From Glaciecola sp. 33A (GTDB lineage: Bacteria; Pseudomonadota; Gammaproteobacteria; Enterobacterales; Alteromonadaceae): a stretch of DNA of 64,000 bases. The notes under the pieces were generated by a model, which saw only the letters and a list, made by a program, of their open reading frames with translations, ran no database searches and had not been told where the DNA came from. Below are positions 30,105 through 39,076 of the stretch, piece after piece (position 1 is the stretch's first letter; each line of letters starts with the position of its first letter). The position numbers and the translations under genes were made by a program. The stretch is taken from assembly GCF_002836745.1 (NCBI RefSeq), contig NZ_PJAR01000042.1, forward strand, positions 310,001 through 374,000. Direction: 5' to 3'.

Positions 30105-30980
30105 TTATAAGGTGGATAAATACCAGTCAGCAATGAAGTCGCCATACAGCATAGTTAACCAGCCAGCGGCAGCTAAATAGGGACCAAATGGAATCGCCAA
30201 ATTACTGTCTTTTTTATTGATAAACATCATTGTAATACCAACAATTGCGCCCACAACCGATGACAGTAATATGATAATAGGTAAGTGTTGCCAACCAACC
30301 CAAGCACCTAACGCGGCAAGTAGCTTAAAGTCGCCATAGCCCATACCTTCCTTACCAGTAAGCAATTTAAAAGCCCAATAGATAGACCACAAGCTTAAAT
30401 AGCCGACCATAGCGCCAATAATAGAGTCGATAGGCGATATCGTATTTTCAAAGCAACTCAAGCCAAGTCCTGCCCATAACAATAAGAGGGTGAGTGAATC
30501 GGGCAGCAACATTTTATCAAGGTCAATAAACGTCATCGCTACAAGCAACCACGTCGCGAATATGAATGCAGCGCCGGTCATACCGAAACCTAACTGATAA
30601 GCAACAAACGCAGACATTATGGCGGTTAACAACTCGACTGCAGGGTAGCGTCCTGAAATTGGATTGGCACAGCCACTGCATTTACGCCCCAACATTAGCC
30701 AGCTTATAAGCGGAATATTTTCCCACGCTCGAATTTTATGTTTGCAATTAGGACAGGTAGAGTCTGGTTTCACTAAATTAAAAATAGGCGCTGGCGGCAG
30801 TTCTCTTTGCGGATGTTGAGATTGTTCAATATCCCGCTGCCAGTCTTTTTCCATCATTATGGGTAATCGATAAATAACCACATTTAAAAAGCTGCCAACC
30901 AATAAACTAATACAGAAGGTAGTAATAATGAATGCTAGCGGAGATGCAGCTAATAGTTCAAACAACGCAATATTTTCCAT
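30105..30980 (-). CDS. pilD: Type IV prepilin peptidase / N-methylase PilD
   Basis: An inner-membrane aspartyl protease that cuts the prepilin leader and methylates the new N-terminal Phe. 291 residues. The cytoplasmic zinc-binding loop has two CxxC pairs (CPNC near residue 76, CSGC near 101). The catalytic aspartates are in TFIDLDKMLLPD (near 152) and GYGDFKLLAALG (near 216). About seven to eight hydrophobic segments follow. Encoded with pilC and pilA on the same strand, it would process PilA and also type II secretion pseudopilins. Confidence 0.95.
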   Translation of the reverse strand: MENIALFELLAASPLAFIITTFCISLLVGSFLNVVIYRLPIMMEKDWQRDIEQSQHPQRELPPAPIFNLVKPDSTCPNCKHKIRAWENIPLISWLMLGRKCSGCANPISGRYPAVELLTAIMSAFVAYQLGFGMTGAAFIFATWLLVAMTFIDLDKMLLPDSLTLLLLWAGLGLSCFENTISPIDSIIGAMVGYLSLWSIYWAFKLLTGKEGMGYGDFKLLAALGAWVGWQHLPIIILLSSVVGAIVGITMMFINKKDSNLAIPFGPYLAAAGWLTMLYGDFIADWYLSTL

Positions 30981-31225
30981 TGGATTGGCTTTTTACCTTT
31001 TTAAGTATGCTATTGATATTCGGTTTTATACTATTGATATTCACTTATATTATTATATCGGCTTGCTTAATAAAAGCGTTTACCTTTTATTTTCACTAGC
31101 GTTACACCCTAAAGACGAGACACATAAATCGTGGACCTAGTCTGTCACTGTTGTTGAATTTAAATCTCTATACCCTCACCAGAATGTCTTTTCGAAGACT
31201 CTTCAGGTGCGGAATGTCAAATAGT

Positions 31226-31250
31226 AAAAAGCCAGCATCACGCTGGCTTT
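31226..31250 (-). terminator. Rho-independent terminator downstream of pilC
   Basis: AAAGCCAGC and GCTGGCTTT form a perfect 9-base-pair stem with a 5-base loop. Read on the minus strand, it is followed by a T-run. It lies just after the pilC stop, so pilD probably has its own promoter. Confidence 0.8.
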
Positions 31251-31268
31251 CGCATAACAGTATCGTTG

Positions 31269-32477
31269 TTACACCACGTTACCCATTTCAAAAATAGGTA
31301 GGTACATGGCTACAATTAAGCCACCGATAACCACACCCAATACGGACATGATCATGGGCTCAAGTAAGCTGGTTAAGCCGTCAACCATATCGTCAACTTC
31401 AGCTTCGTAAATAGTGGCTACTTTTTCGAGCATGCTGTCAACAGAGCCTGATTCTTCACCAATCGCGATCATTTGTGTCACCATTGATGGGAAAATATTG
31501 GTAGCGCGCATGGCAACGTTCATTTGTAGACCGCCGGCCACCTCTTTTTTCACAAATAATATGGCGTTTCGAAATACGGCATTACCAGACGCGCCGGCTG
31601 CAGAATCAAGAGCGCTAATTAAAGGTACACCGGCTGCAAAGGTGGTGGACAGGGTTCGGGCAAAACGAGCGACAGCCGCTTTCTTTAATATATCGCCAAT
31701 AATTGGTATTTTTAAAATTTTCTTGTCAACACTGTCTCGCAGTGCAATGGATTTTGTATGTACTTTCTTAAACACCACAGCAGCAATAAATAGTCCCACC
31801 GCAATAAAGGGGCCGTAGTTTCGCATTCCATTAGACAAGCCAATGACAAACTGGGTAAAAACAGGTAATTCGGCGCCAAAGCCAGCAAAGATCTCTTCAA
31901 ACTGAGGTACCACAAATATTAAGAGGATGGTGGTAACAACAAAAGCAACGACTAGCACTGCGATTGGATAAAACATGGCTTTTTTGATTTTCGATTTTAA
32001 CGCTTCGGCTTTTTCTTTATACAAAGCGATACGATCATAAATAGTTTCTAGTGCACCTGTTTGTTCACCTGTTGCAACAAGATCGCAGTAAAGATCATCA
32101 AATTTGTCGGGGTGTTTACGTAAGGCATAAGAAAGTGGATTACCTGATTTTACTTCACTGGTTATGTCACCTAACAACTCGCGCATCGACGATTTTGAAT
32201 GCCCAGCGCCAATCATTTCTAAGCTTTGAATAAGGGTAACACCTGCACCCAGCATCGTTGCCAGTTGTCTAGACAGCACTGAAATATCTTGTGCATTGAC
32301 TTTATCTTTGCGCCTAAAAAGCGGTTTTGCTAGTTTTTTTACTTTGGTTGCAGAGACACCTTGGCGTCGCAATAAGTTTTTTGCTTCTTGCAAGGAACCT
32401 GCTGTGATTTCGCCTTTACCAGATCTGCCAGTTTTTGACATGCCAGTCCACGCGTATGTTACTGCTGTTTTTGCCAT
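31269..32477 (-). CDS. pilC: Type IV pilus inner membrane platform protein PilC
   Basis: The GspF-family platform protein of the type IV pilus assembly machine. 402 residues, the usual length. Two repeated T2SF domains are visible, the first with LSRQLATMLGAGVTLIQSLE near residue 65 and the second with ARFARTLSTTFAAGVPLISALD near 270. Hydrophobic segments lie near 170-195, 220 and 375-395. The usual upstream partner, the ATPase gene pilB, is not present: only 83 bases, holding the pilA terminator, separate pilC from pilA. Confidence 0.95.
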   Translation of the reverse strand: MAKTAVTYAWTGMSKTGRSGKGEITAGSLQEAKNLLRRQGVSATKVKKLAKPLFRRKDKVNAQDISVLSRQLATMLGAGVTLIQSLEMIGAGHSKSSMRELLGDITSEVKSGNPLSYALRKHPDKFDDLYCDLVATGEQTGALETIYDRIALYKEKAEALKSKIKKAMFYPIAVLVVAFVVTTILLIFVVPQFEEIFAGFGAELPVFTQFVIGLSNGMRNYGPFIAVGLFIAAVVFKKVHTKSIALRDSVDKKILKIPIIGDILKKAAVARFARTLSTTFAAGVPLISALDSAAGASGNAVFRNAILFVKKEVAGGLQMNVAMRATNIFPSMVTQMIAIGEESGSVDSMLEKVATIYEAEVDDMVDGLTSLLEPMIMSVLGVVIGGLIVAMYLPIFEMGNVV

Positions 32478-32507
32478 GGTAATAACTCGCTTCTACTGTC
32501 AGAGAAC

Positions 32508-32534
32508 AAAAAGCCCAGATAAATCCTGGGCTTT
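32508..32534 (-). terminator. Rho-independent terminator of pilA
   Basis: AAAGCCCAG and CTGGGCTTT make a 9-base-pair stem with a 7-base loop, followed by T residues on the minus strand. It lies between pilA and pilC, consistent with high monocistronic pilA expression. Confidence 0.8.
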
Positions 32535-32560
32535 GCGTACGTTCAAATACTAACTTTCAC

Positions 32561-33010
32561 TTAACAAACAGTTGTTGGATTACAAGCTGCAACCCATGTA
32601 ATACCGCCGGTTGCAGTGTTAACTGTTGGCGTAAGTCTATAAGTCGCACCATTAACCCCCATCGATGCAGGCGCTGTTGCTGTAATTACGCCTAGAGCAG
32701 TTGTTAAACCAACTACTTTAGAAGCAGCACTGCCATCAGTACCGGTGCCAACATCAACTGTTGCCGGAATGCCATTTTCATTTTGGTTACAATCTTCCAA
32801 TCTTGTGACCGAGGTGGCACCTGCTGATAACTGAGCACATACTTCAACAGCAGATTTTGCTGCAGCAGTAGAATTCGTCACTTCTGTAAATTTCGCTTTC
32901 TGAGTGTAGCCCTGATATGCAGGTAACGCGATTGCAGCAAGAATACCGATGATTGCTACAACGATCATTAGTTCGATTAATGTAAAGCCTTTTTGAGCTG
33001 AGTTCTTCAT
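32561..33010 (-). CDS. pilA: Type IV major pilin PilA
   Basis: 149 residues with a classical type IVa prepilin leader: a short basic MKNSAQKG, then the PilD cleavage point before [18 protein letters not shown], with the conserved Glu at mature position 5. The hydrophobic helix drives filament assembly. The C-terminal disulfide loop is short (Cys-Asn-Pro-Thr-Thr-Val-Cys, ending the protein); another Cys pair lies at about residues 58 and 74. The start follows CGGAGAG. The 212-base upstream region was inspected for a sigma54 site and none was convincing. Confidence 0.95.
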   Translation of the reverse strand: MKNSAQKGFTLIELMIVVAIIGILAAIALPAYQGYTQKAKFTEVTNSTAAAKSAVEVCAQLSAGATSVTRLEDCNQNENGIPATVDVGTGTDGSAASKVVGLTTALGVITATAPASMGVNGATYRLTPTVNTATGGITWVAACNPTTVC

Positions 33011-33222
33011 TTTGTCTCTCCGAGCGTGGTCAACGCGTTCATAATATTTGATTTAAAATAAGTTAAAAAGGTAAGTGCGGTAAAACAAACATTACCTCCT
33101 TAACCTCGAGACCGAGTATAAGAGGAGAGGGAAATATGTGAAGTATGTAGACGCATACTTAAGTCTTTGTTCCGACACATCCAGTCATACGCTAGGGTAG
33201 ATTTTGGCTATGTCTATATTCG

Positions 33223-34080
33223 CTAACTAATCGTAATGAGGGATAAATCTATCGCTGTTACGTGTTTAGTCAATGCGCCTGAAGATATATAATCTACGCC
33301 TGTTGTGGCCAATTCTTGCAGTCTGTCAAAAGTAATGTTGCCAGACACTTCTAGCTTACATCGACCTGCATTAATAACGACTGCTTCTTCGATCAGTTTT
33401 GTATCGAAATTATCTAACATTATGGTATTGACACCGGAATTTATAGCCTCATCAAGCTCTTGTAAGTTCTCTACTTCAACTTCAATTGGCAAGTCTGGAT
33501 ACATGTGCTGTGCCTTGGATACCGCATTTTTAATGCTTCCGCATGCTTTAATGTGGTTTTCTTTTATTAAGAAAGCGTCATACAGGCCCATTCGGTGATT
33601 CATTCCCTGAGCGCATGCAACTGCATACTTTTGTGCTTGACGTAGGCCCGGTAAGGTTTTACGCGTATCAAGCAGCCTGGTGTTGGTGTTTGTAAGGAAT
33701 TTCACGTAAGTGGCGGTGGTTGTTGCAGTGCCGCTGAGAGTTTGCAAAAAGTTCAAGGCCGTGCGCTCAGCTGTTAATATCGATCTTGCGTTGCCTTGTA
33801 TGTATAAGATGGTGTCATTTGCCTTGAGTTCATCACCGTCTTTATATCGCCAATCAAGTTGACAGTCCTTATCAATTTGTGCAAAAACTTCATTTACCCA
33901 AGCCTCACCACATAAAACACAATTCTCTCGTGTAATAATTTTAGCTGACATTCTAACGTCGGCATTGATCAGCATTGCCGTAATATCGTTGTGCACAGAT
34001 ATGTGCCCGCCGAGGTCTTCCAATAATGCGTCTTCAACTTGTTTTGAAATATTTATTTGGTATTGATTTATGAGTGACAT
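33223..34080 (-). CDS. nadC: Nicotinate-nucleotide pyrophosphorylase (quinolinate phosphoribosyltransferase)
   Basis: Converts quinolinate and PRPP to nicotinate mononucleotide in de novo NAD synthesis. 285 residues, compared with 297 in E. coli. Conserved elements seen are ERTALNFLQTLSG near residue 105, TRKTLPGLR near 140, NHRMGLYDAFLIKENH near 160, the VEVENLQELDEA strand near 200 and the MLDNFD motif near 222. It lies beside pilA as in E. coli, where nadC is next to ppdD. Confidence 0.96.
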   Translation of the reverse strand: MSLINQYQINISKQVEDALLEDLGGHISVHNDITAMLINADVRMSAKIITRENCVLCGEAWVNEVFAQIDKDCQLDWRYKDGDELKANDTILYIQGNARSILTAERTALNFLQTLSGTATTTATYVKFLTNTNTRLLDTRKTLPGLRQAQKYAVACAQGMNHRMGLYDAFLIKENHIKACGSIKNAVSKAQHMYPDLPIEVEVENLQELDEAINSGVNTIMLDNFDTKLIEEAVVINAGRCKLEVSGNITFDRLQELATTGVDYISSGALTKHVTAIDLSLITIS

Positions 34081-34272
34081 AGTAGTGAGAACTTATTTTG
34101 AAAATAGGCAAATGGTGCTGGTGGTGCAAGTTTACTGCTTTATGAGCATCATTGAAACTGAAATTCTACGGCGTTTAATTTTACCGCGTGAACTGTGTTT
34201 TCGGTGAAATAGCTTTGCAGTTTGCGTTGTGACTCATATACTTAGCCTAGTTTATTAGATAAAGGAAGACCC

Positions 34273-35154
34273 ATGGCTCTAATCTCGCTGCTAATAGTAA
34301 TGGCTTTGGAACGTGTTACATCAAAATCACCGAAGTGGCATATTCATGCATTAGTAGGTAAATACATTCAATTTTTACAAGCTCGCAATTGGTTCAGCGA
34401 CACCGCGTCTATGCTTTCTATTCTCCTTATCATCATGCTGCCCGCGTCATTGCTATACGTGATTGAGCTTTTGCTTGATAATGGTTTAGTTACCTTTGCC
34501 CTGCAGCTCGCCGTGTTGTGGATTTGTCTGGGCTGCCCTATTACGCGTAAAAATTATAAAAATTATTTACAGGCAGCAGTTCGTACCGATTTTGAAGCTT
34601 GCTCGTTGCATAGTATTTCATTTGGTAATGAAGGCGGTGATTTAGACAAGGTGGGCCAACAATTAGTTTTTATTAATTATCGCCAATATGCAGCGGTTAT
34701 TGTTGCTTTTGTTTTGCTCGGCGTGCCCGGCGTTATTATTTATTCAATCGCAAAAGAATTACAATTATACGCTCATAAAATGAATCTCTGCGAGAATAAT
34801 CCAGAGGCGGTTGACGAAGAGGTGATGGCGGAATTCACAAATGAAAATGCAGCGCTTACTATTGACCAGATAATGCACGTGATTGATTGGCTACCAGTGC
34901 GCTTAACCGCGTTTGGTTTTATGGTCGTTGGTCATTTTTCAAGAGCCCTGACTTTTTGGTTGCCAGCCTTAGTAGATACCAAGTCGAGTACAAAAACAAT
35001 ATTAACTAATGTTGCAATTGCCGCTGAAGAAGTGGAGGCTGATCAGAAAAACTGTATTGACGAACCTTGTATTTTAGTTCGCTTAGTAAAACGAAATGTG
35101 CTGTTTATGTTGGTAATTGTGTCAATACTGACCATGGTCGGAGCAGTTGCTTAA
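34273..35154 (+). CDS. ampE: Inner membrane regulatory protein AmpE
   Basis: A predicted inner-membrane protein of the AmpE/CobD-like family, 293 residues (E. coli 284). Several membrane segments are seen, at about 50-70, 75-95, 140-160 and 272-292. AmpE is linked genetically to beta-lactamase induction with AmpD, but its function is unclear. Here ampD, normally directly upstream, is absent: the 192 bases between the nadC start and ampE hold no open frame. The ATG follows AAAGGAAGA. Confidence 0.88.
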   Translation: MALISLLIVMALERVTSKSPKWHIHALVGKYIQFLQARNWFSDTASMLSILLIIMLPASLLYVIELLLDNGLVTFALQLAVLWICLGCPITRKNYKNYLQAAVRTDFEACSLHSISFGNEGGDLDKVGQQLVFINYRQYAAVIVAFVLLGVPGVIIYSIAKELQLYAHKMNLCENNPEAVDEEVMAEFTNENAALTIDQIMHVIDWLPVRLTAFGFMVVGHFSRALTFWLPALVDTKSSTKTILTNVAIAAEEVEADQKNCIDEPCILVRLVKRNVLFMLVIVSILTMVGAVA

Positions 35155-35338
35155 TTGTTTTTTCAAAACACTGTAAATTATTCTTTTCATTAGCGACACC
35201 CTCCGTTATTAGAGGGCTGTCTCGATCTTATTAGTCACGTTTGACTGTACAATCCTTAACACTAGTTAGCCAACGATGAGTCATTTAGGCTGGGCGGTGC
35301 CACCTTGATCTAAACAGGACTTGTCGAATGAATAAAAG
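35155..35338 (+). other. Intergenic region after ampE
   Basis: No gene is seen in this stretch. A short hairpin, CCCTC paired with GAGGG near 35201-35218, lies about 50 bases after ampE and lacks a T-run, so termination there is doubtful. The pdhR promoter region follows. Confidence 0.4.
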
Positions 35339-35374
35339 TTGCTTACACTAGTTTGGTTAATTGGTATTACCATT
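35339..35374 (+). promoter_or_regulatory. pdhR promoter with overlapping PdhR operator
   Basis: ATTGGTATTACCATT at 35360-35374 matches the known PdhR operator ATTGGTNNNACCAAT except for one base. It overlaps a plausible -10 (TGGTAT, 35362-35367) lying 17 bases after TTGCTT (35339-35344). This fits autorepression of pdhR-aceE-aceF relieved by pyruvate, as established for E. coli PdhR. The operator match is the stronger part; the hexamers are weak. Confidence 0.7.
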
Positions 35375-35472
35375 TGTTTACTGCAGTGAACAAATAACAA
35401 AGTTTTGTTAACAAACTGAGCGCTAAACTCGGGGTAGCAACAAAGCTCACAAAGTAGAGACGGGGCATAAAA

Positions 35473-36309
35473 GTGCACGCAAATATAAAGCACCAAAAGT
35501 TGTCTGACGTGATCACAGAACGTCTGGAGTCCATGATTTTGGACGGTACGCTAGTTGCGGGCGAAAAGCTGTTACCTGAGCGCTTGTTAGCAGAAAAATT
35601 TCAAGTTTCACGTCCTTCATTGCGCGAAGCTATTCAAAACTTACAAGCGAAAGGCCTAGTCGAACGTAAACAGGGCGGCGGTACATTTATACGGCAAAAC
35701 CTAAGTGCAAAAATGACAGACCCTTTGTCGGCGCTTGTCGCATCGCGTCCAGAAACACAATTTGATTTACTCGAATTCAGGCATGCGCTCGAAGGTATGG
35801 CCGCATACTATGCAGCATTACGCGGTCAGCCAGAAGATTATCGAGCGTTAAATAACGCGTTAAATAGTTTGCCTAGTCTGCATAAGTCAGAAGCACAGCC
35901 TAGGAACGCTGCAGCCAAACAAACGGTAAGTGCACAAAACCAAGTAAGAACTGATACTCAACAAGAAGCTGAAGCGCTAGTCGAGTTTTATCTGACCATG
36001 GCAAAAGCATCTCACAATATGGTGTTGCTGCATGTAATGCGCAGTATGCAAGGAATGTTAGTTGACAATATCAAACGAAATTTAGAAATGTTGCGTGATG
36101 GCGCCGATGTTGAAGCTCAGATACGTGAGCAACGACATGCCATCGTGCAGGCTATTAGTTCACAAGACCCTGAAGCTGCTCGTAAAGCAAGCAACAAGCA
36201 TTTGGGTTTTGTGGAGAGTACCTTATTAGACATCAATAAACGCGACGTTAAATTACAACGCGCGATGCGAAGAATTGAAGTGAAAGAAAATGGAAAGGCG
36301 GTTTCTTAA
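35473..36309 (+). CDS. pdhR: Pyruvate dehydrogenase complex repressor PdhR
   Basis: A GntR-family (FadR subfamily) repressor of the pyruvate dehydrogenase operon that senses pyruvate. 278 residues from a GTG start. The winged helix covers residues 8-75 (LPERLLAEKFQVSRPSLREAI, GLVERKQGGGTFI). The C-terminal FCD helical domain begins near LLEFRHALEGMAAYYAA. An extra Ala/Gln/Thr-rich linker of roughly 25 residues (about 135-165) interrupts the FCD domain compared with E. coli PdhR (254). It lies directly before aceE with a matching operator upstream. Confidence 0.94.
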   Translation: MHANIKHQKLSDVITERLESMILDGTLVAGEKLLPERLLAEKFQVSRPSLREAIQNLQAKGLVERKQGGGTFIRQNLSAKMTDPLSALVASRPETQFDLLEFRHALEGMAAYYAALRGQPEDYRALNNALNSLPSLHKSEAQPRNAAAKQTVSAQNQVRTDTQQEAEALVEFYLTMAKASHNMVLLHVMRSMQGMLVDNIKRNLEMLRDGADVEAQIREQRHAIVQAISSQDPEAARKASNKHLGFVESTLLDINKRDVKLQRAMRRIEVKENGKAVS

Positions 36310-36347
36310 AAGCCTGCCTTACTTTACGCAAACAGAGCGCGGCTTTT
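36308..36347 (+). terminator. Possible attenuating hairpin between pdhR and aceE
   Basis: AAAAGCC at the pdhR end pairs with GGCTTTT at 36341-36347 across a long loop and is followed by T residues. It may partially terminate or be a processing site; evidence is weak. Confidence 0.3.
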
Positions 36348-36388
36348 TTAGCCTCGTTCATCGTTAAAACATAATATAGGAAAGCACC

Positions 36389-39061
36389 ATGACCGATATG
36401 ATGCATCCCGATGTGGATCCAACAGAAACCAAAGAATGGTTAGACGCAATTGAAGCTGTGTTAGCTGAAGAGGGTGTTGACCGTGCTCATTTTTTACTTG
36501 AATCGTTGATTGAAAAAGCCAGACGCAGCGGTGCTCATTTGCCTTATGACGCAACCACTGCGTATATCAATACGATCGCTGCTGGCCAAGAGCCGACCAT
36601 GCCTGGTGATCAAACGATCGAAGCCAAAATTCGCAATGCCATTCGTTGGAATGCAATGATGATGGTATTGCGCGGGTCTAAAAAAGATTTAGATTTAGGC
36701 GGACATATTTCCAGTTTCGCCTCTGCGGCAATGCTTTACGATGTGGGTTTTAACCACTTTTTCCGTGCGCCAAATGATAAAGACGGCGGCGATTACTTGT
36801 TTGTACAAGGTCACGTATCGCCAGGTATTTATTCTCGTGCTTTCATCGAAGGTCGCCTGTCTGCTGATCAGTTAGACATGTTCAGACAAGAAGTGGGCGG
36901 TGAAGGTTTATCTTCGTATCCACATCCGAAGTTAATGCCTGATTTCTGGCAATTTCCAACGGTATCAATGGGCTTAGGCCCAATGCAAGCTATTTACTTA
37001 GCGCGCTTTTTAAAATACTTAACTAACCGTGGTTTGAAAGATTGCTCCGCGCAACGCGTTTGGTGTTTTCTGGGTGACGGTGAAGTGGATGAGCCTGAAT
37101 CATTGGGTGCTATCGGCCTAGCTTCTCGAGAAGGTCTTGATAACCTAACATTTGTGGTTAACTGTAATTTGCAGCGGTTGGACGGTCCGGTTCGTGGTAA
37201 TGGTAAAATCATTCAAGAACTTGAAAGTACCTTCCGCGGCGCAGGCTGGGAAGTATTCAAAGTTATTTGGGGTCGCTACTGGGATTCTTTATTAGCCCGC
37301 GACACATCAGGTAAGTTACTTGATGTTATGAACGAAACTGTTGACGGCGAATATCAAAACTACAAAGCCAAAGGTGGCGCATACACACGCGAAAACTTTT
37401 TTGGAAAATATCCTGAATTAAAAGACATGGTTGCGAATATGTCTGATGATGACATTTGGCGCCTAAACCGTGGCGGACATGATCCTGTTAAAGTTTATGC
37501 TGCCTACAAACGTGCCACTGAAACGGTTGGTCGTCCACAAGTTATTCTTGCCAAAACTGTTAAAGGCTATGGCATGGGTGCAGCGGGCGAGGGTAAAAAT
37601 ATTGCGCACAACGTCAAGAAAATGGACATTGAGAGCGTTAGGCACTATCGAGATCGTTTCAATATTCCAGTGACAGACGAAAATATCGCTGATTTGCCGT
37701 ATTATAAGTTTGATGAAGACAGTCCCGAAATGAAGTACTTGCGCGAAAAACGTGAAGCGTTGCATGGCTATATGCCAGTGCGCTTGGCCAAAAGTAGCCA
37801 TGACCTACCCGCTCCTCCGTTAAAAGCGTTTGAAGCGATTACTAAAGGGTCTGGCGAGCGTGAAGTTTCCACCACAATGACCTTTGTTCGCGTACTCACT
37901 GTTTTGTTAAAAGACAAGCAGATAGGTAAAAACGTGGTACCAATCATCCCTGATGAAGCGCGTACTTTTGGTATGGAAGGTTTATTCCGTCAAGTCGGTA
38001 TTTACTCAAATACGGGTCAGAAGTACATCCCGCAAGACAAGGACCAAGTCGCTTATTATCGTGAAGATAAAAAGGGCCAAGTATTGCAGGAAGGCATTAA
38101 TGAGTTAGGCGCAATGTCGTCGTTCGTGGCAGCAGGTACCTCTTACTCGACTAACGATTTGCCCATGTTACCAGTGTATATTTATTACTCTATGTTTGGT
38201 TTTCAGCGTGTGGGTGATATGGCATGGGCTGCAGGTGATAGCCAATGTCGTGGTTTCTTAGTTGGTGGTACAGCAGGCAGAACAACGCTAAACGGCGAAG
38301 GCTTGCAGCATCAAGATGGGCATTCCCATGTGCAAGCGGGTTTGATCCCGAATTGTGTTAGTTATGATCCAACCTACGGCTATGAAGTGGCCGTGATAAC
38401 TCAAGACGGATGTCGCAGAATGTTAGAAGAACAAGAAAACGTGTTCTTCTACATGACGGTAATGAATGAAAATTATATTCAGCCTGAGATGCCGAAAGGC
38501 TGTCAAGAAGGGATCATCAGAGGTATCTATAAGCTAGATACGGTTGGCGACAAGAAAGCAAAATTAAAAGTGAAGCTGTTAGGTTCGGGTACAATTTTAG
38601 TCGAAGTTCGCAAGGCAGCGGCATTACTGGCTGAAAAGTACGATGTTGAATCGGAAGTGTATAGTGTGACTTCTTTCAATGAATTAACCCGTGATGGCAT
38701 AGATTGTGAACGTTGGAATATGCGAAATATCGATAAGAAATCTCGTGTACCCTACATTACAGAAGTGCTATCTGATGGTAACGATGGCCCAACAATTGCC
38801 GCTACCGATTACATTAAAGCGTACGGTGAGCAAGCAAGAGCATTCGTACCAGGTTCGTATCGTGTGCTTGGAACTGACGGTTTTGGTCGTTCAGACAGTC
38901 GTGAAAACCTACGTAGTCACTTTGAAGTAGACGCAAAAAACGTTGCTTTTGCTGCGCTATATGAACTTTATAAAGCGGGTGACTTTGATAAAAAAGCGCT
39001 TGCATCAGTGATTAAAGATTTGGGTATTGACCCAGATAAAATTAATCCGCTTTACGCTTAA
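36389..39061 (+). CDS. aceE: Pyruvate dehydrogenase E1 component (homodimeric)
   Basis: The thiamine-diphosphate-dependent decarboxylase of the pyruvate dehydrogenase complex. 890 residues, matching E. coli AceE (887). Conserved elements include the ASAAMLYDVGFNHFF region, HPKLMPDFWQFPTVSMGLGP, the ThDP motif GDGEVDEPES ending near NCNLQRLDGPVRGN, and the inner-loop histidine region HNVKKMD. The start follows ATAGGAAAG. It forms an operon with aceF 15 bases downstream. Confidence 0.98.
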   Translation: MTDMMHPDVDPTETKEWLDAIEAVLAEEGVDRAHFLLESLIEKARRSGAHLPYDATTAYINTIAAGQEPTMPGDQTIEAKIRNAIRWNAMMMVLRGSKKDLDLGGHISSFASAAMLYDVGFNHFFRAPNDKDGGDYLFVQGHVSPGIYSRAFIEGRLSADQLDMFRQEVGGEGLSSYPHPKLMPDFWQFPTVSMGLGPMQAIYLARFLKYLTNRGLKDCSAQRVWCFLGDGEVDEPESLGAIGLASREGLDNLTFVVNCNLQRLDGPVRGNGKIIQELESTFRGAGWEVFKVIWGRYWDSLLARDTSGKLLDVMNETVDGEYQNYKAKGGAYTRENFFGKYPELKDMVANMSDDDIWRLNRGGHDPVKVYAAYKRATETVGRPQVILAKTVKGYGMGAAGEGKNIAHNVKKMDIESVRHYRDRFNIPVTDENIADLPYYKFDEDSPEMKYLREKREALHGYMPVRLAKSSHDLPAPPLKAFEAITKGSGEREVSTTMTFVRVLTVLLKDKQIGKNVVPIIPDEARTFGMEGLFRQVGIYSNTGQKYIPQDKDQVAYYREDKKGQVLQEGINELGAMSSFVAAGTSYSTNDLPMLPVYIYYSMFGFQRVGDMAWAAGDSQCRGFLVGGTAGRTTLNGEGLQHQDGHSHVQAGLIPNCVSYDPTYGYEVAVITQDGCRRMLEEQENVFFYMTVMNENYIQPEMPKGCQEGIIRGIYKLDTVGDKKAKLKVKLLGSGTILVEVRKAAALLAEKYDVESEVYSVTSFNELTRDGIDCERWNMRNIDKKSRVPYITEVLSDGNDGPTIAATDYIKAYGEQARAFVPGSYRVLGTDGFGRSDSRENLRSHFEVDAKNVAFAALYELYKAGDFDKKALASVIKDLGIDPDKINPLYA

Positions 39062-39076
39062 TTAGGGAGAACGAAC

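Noticed and set aside
30928-31140. Plus-strand frame over the pilD start
   Set aside because: It overlaps pilD on the opposite strand and its composition is low complexity AT-rich; no family is seen.
33011-33222. Sigma54 promoter of pilA
   Set aside because: No TGGCAC-N5-TTGCA match of sufficient quality was found in the upstream region.
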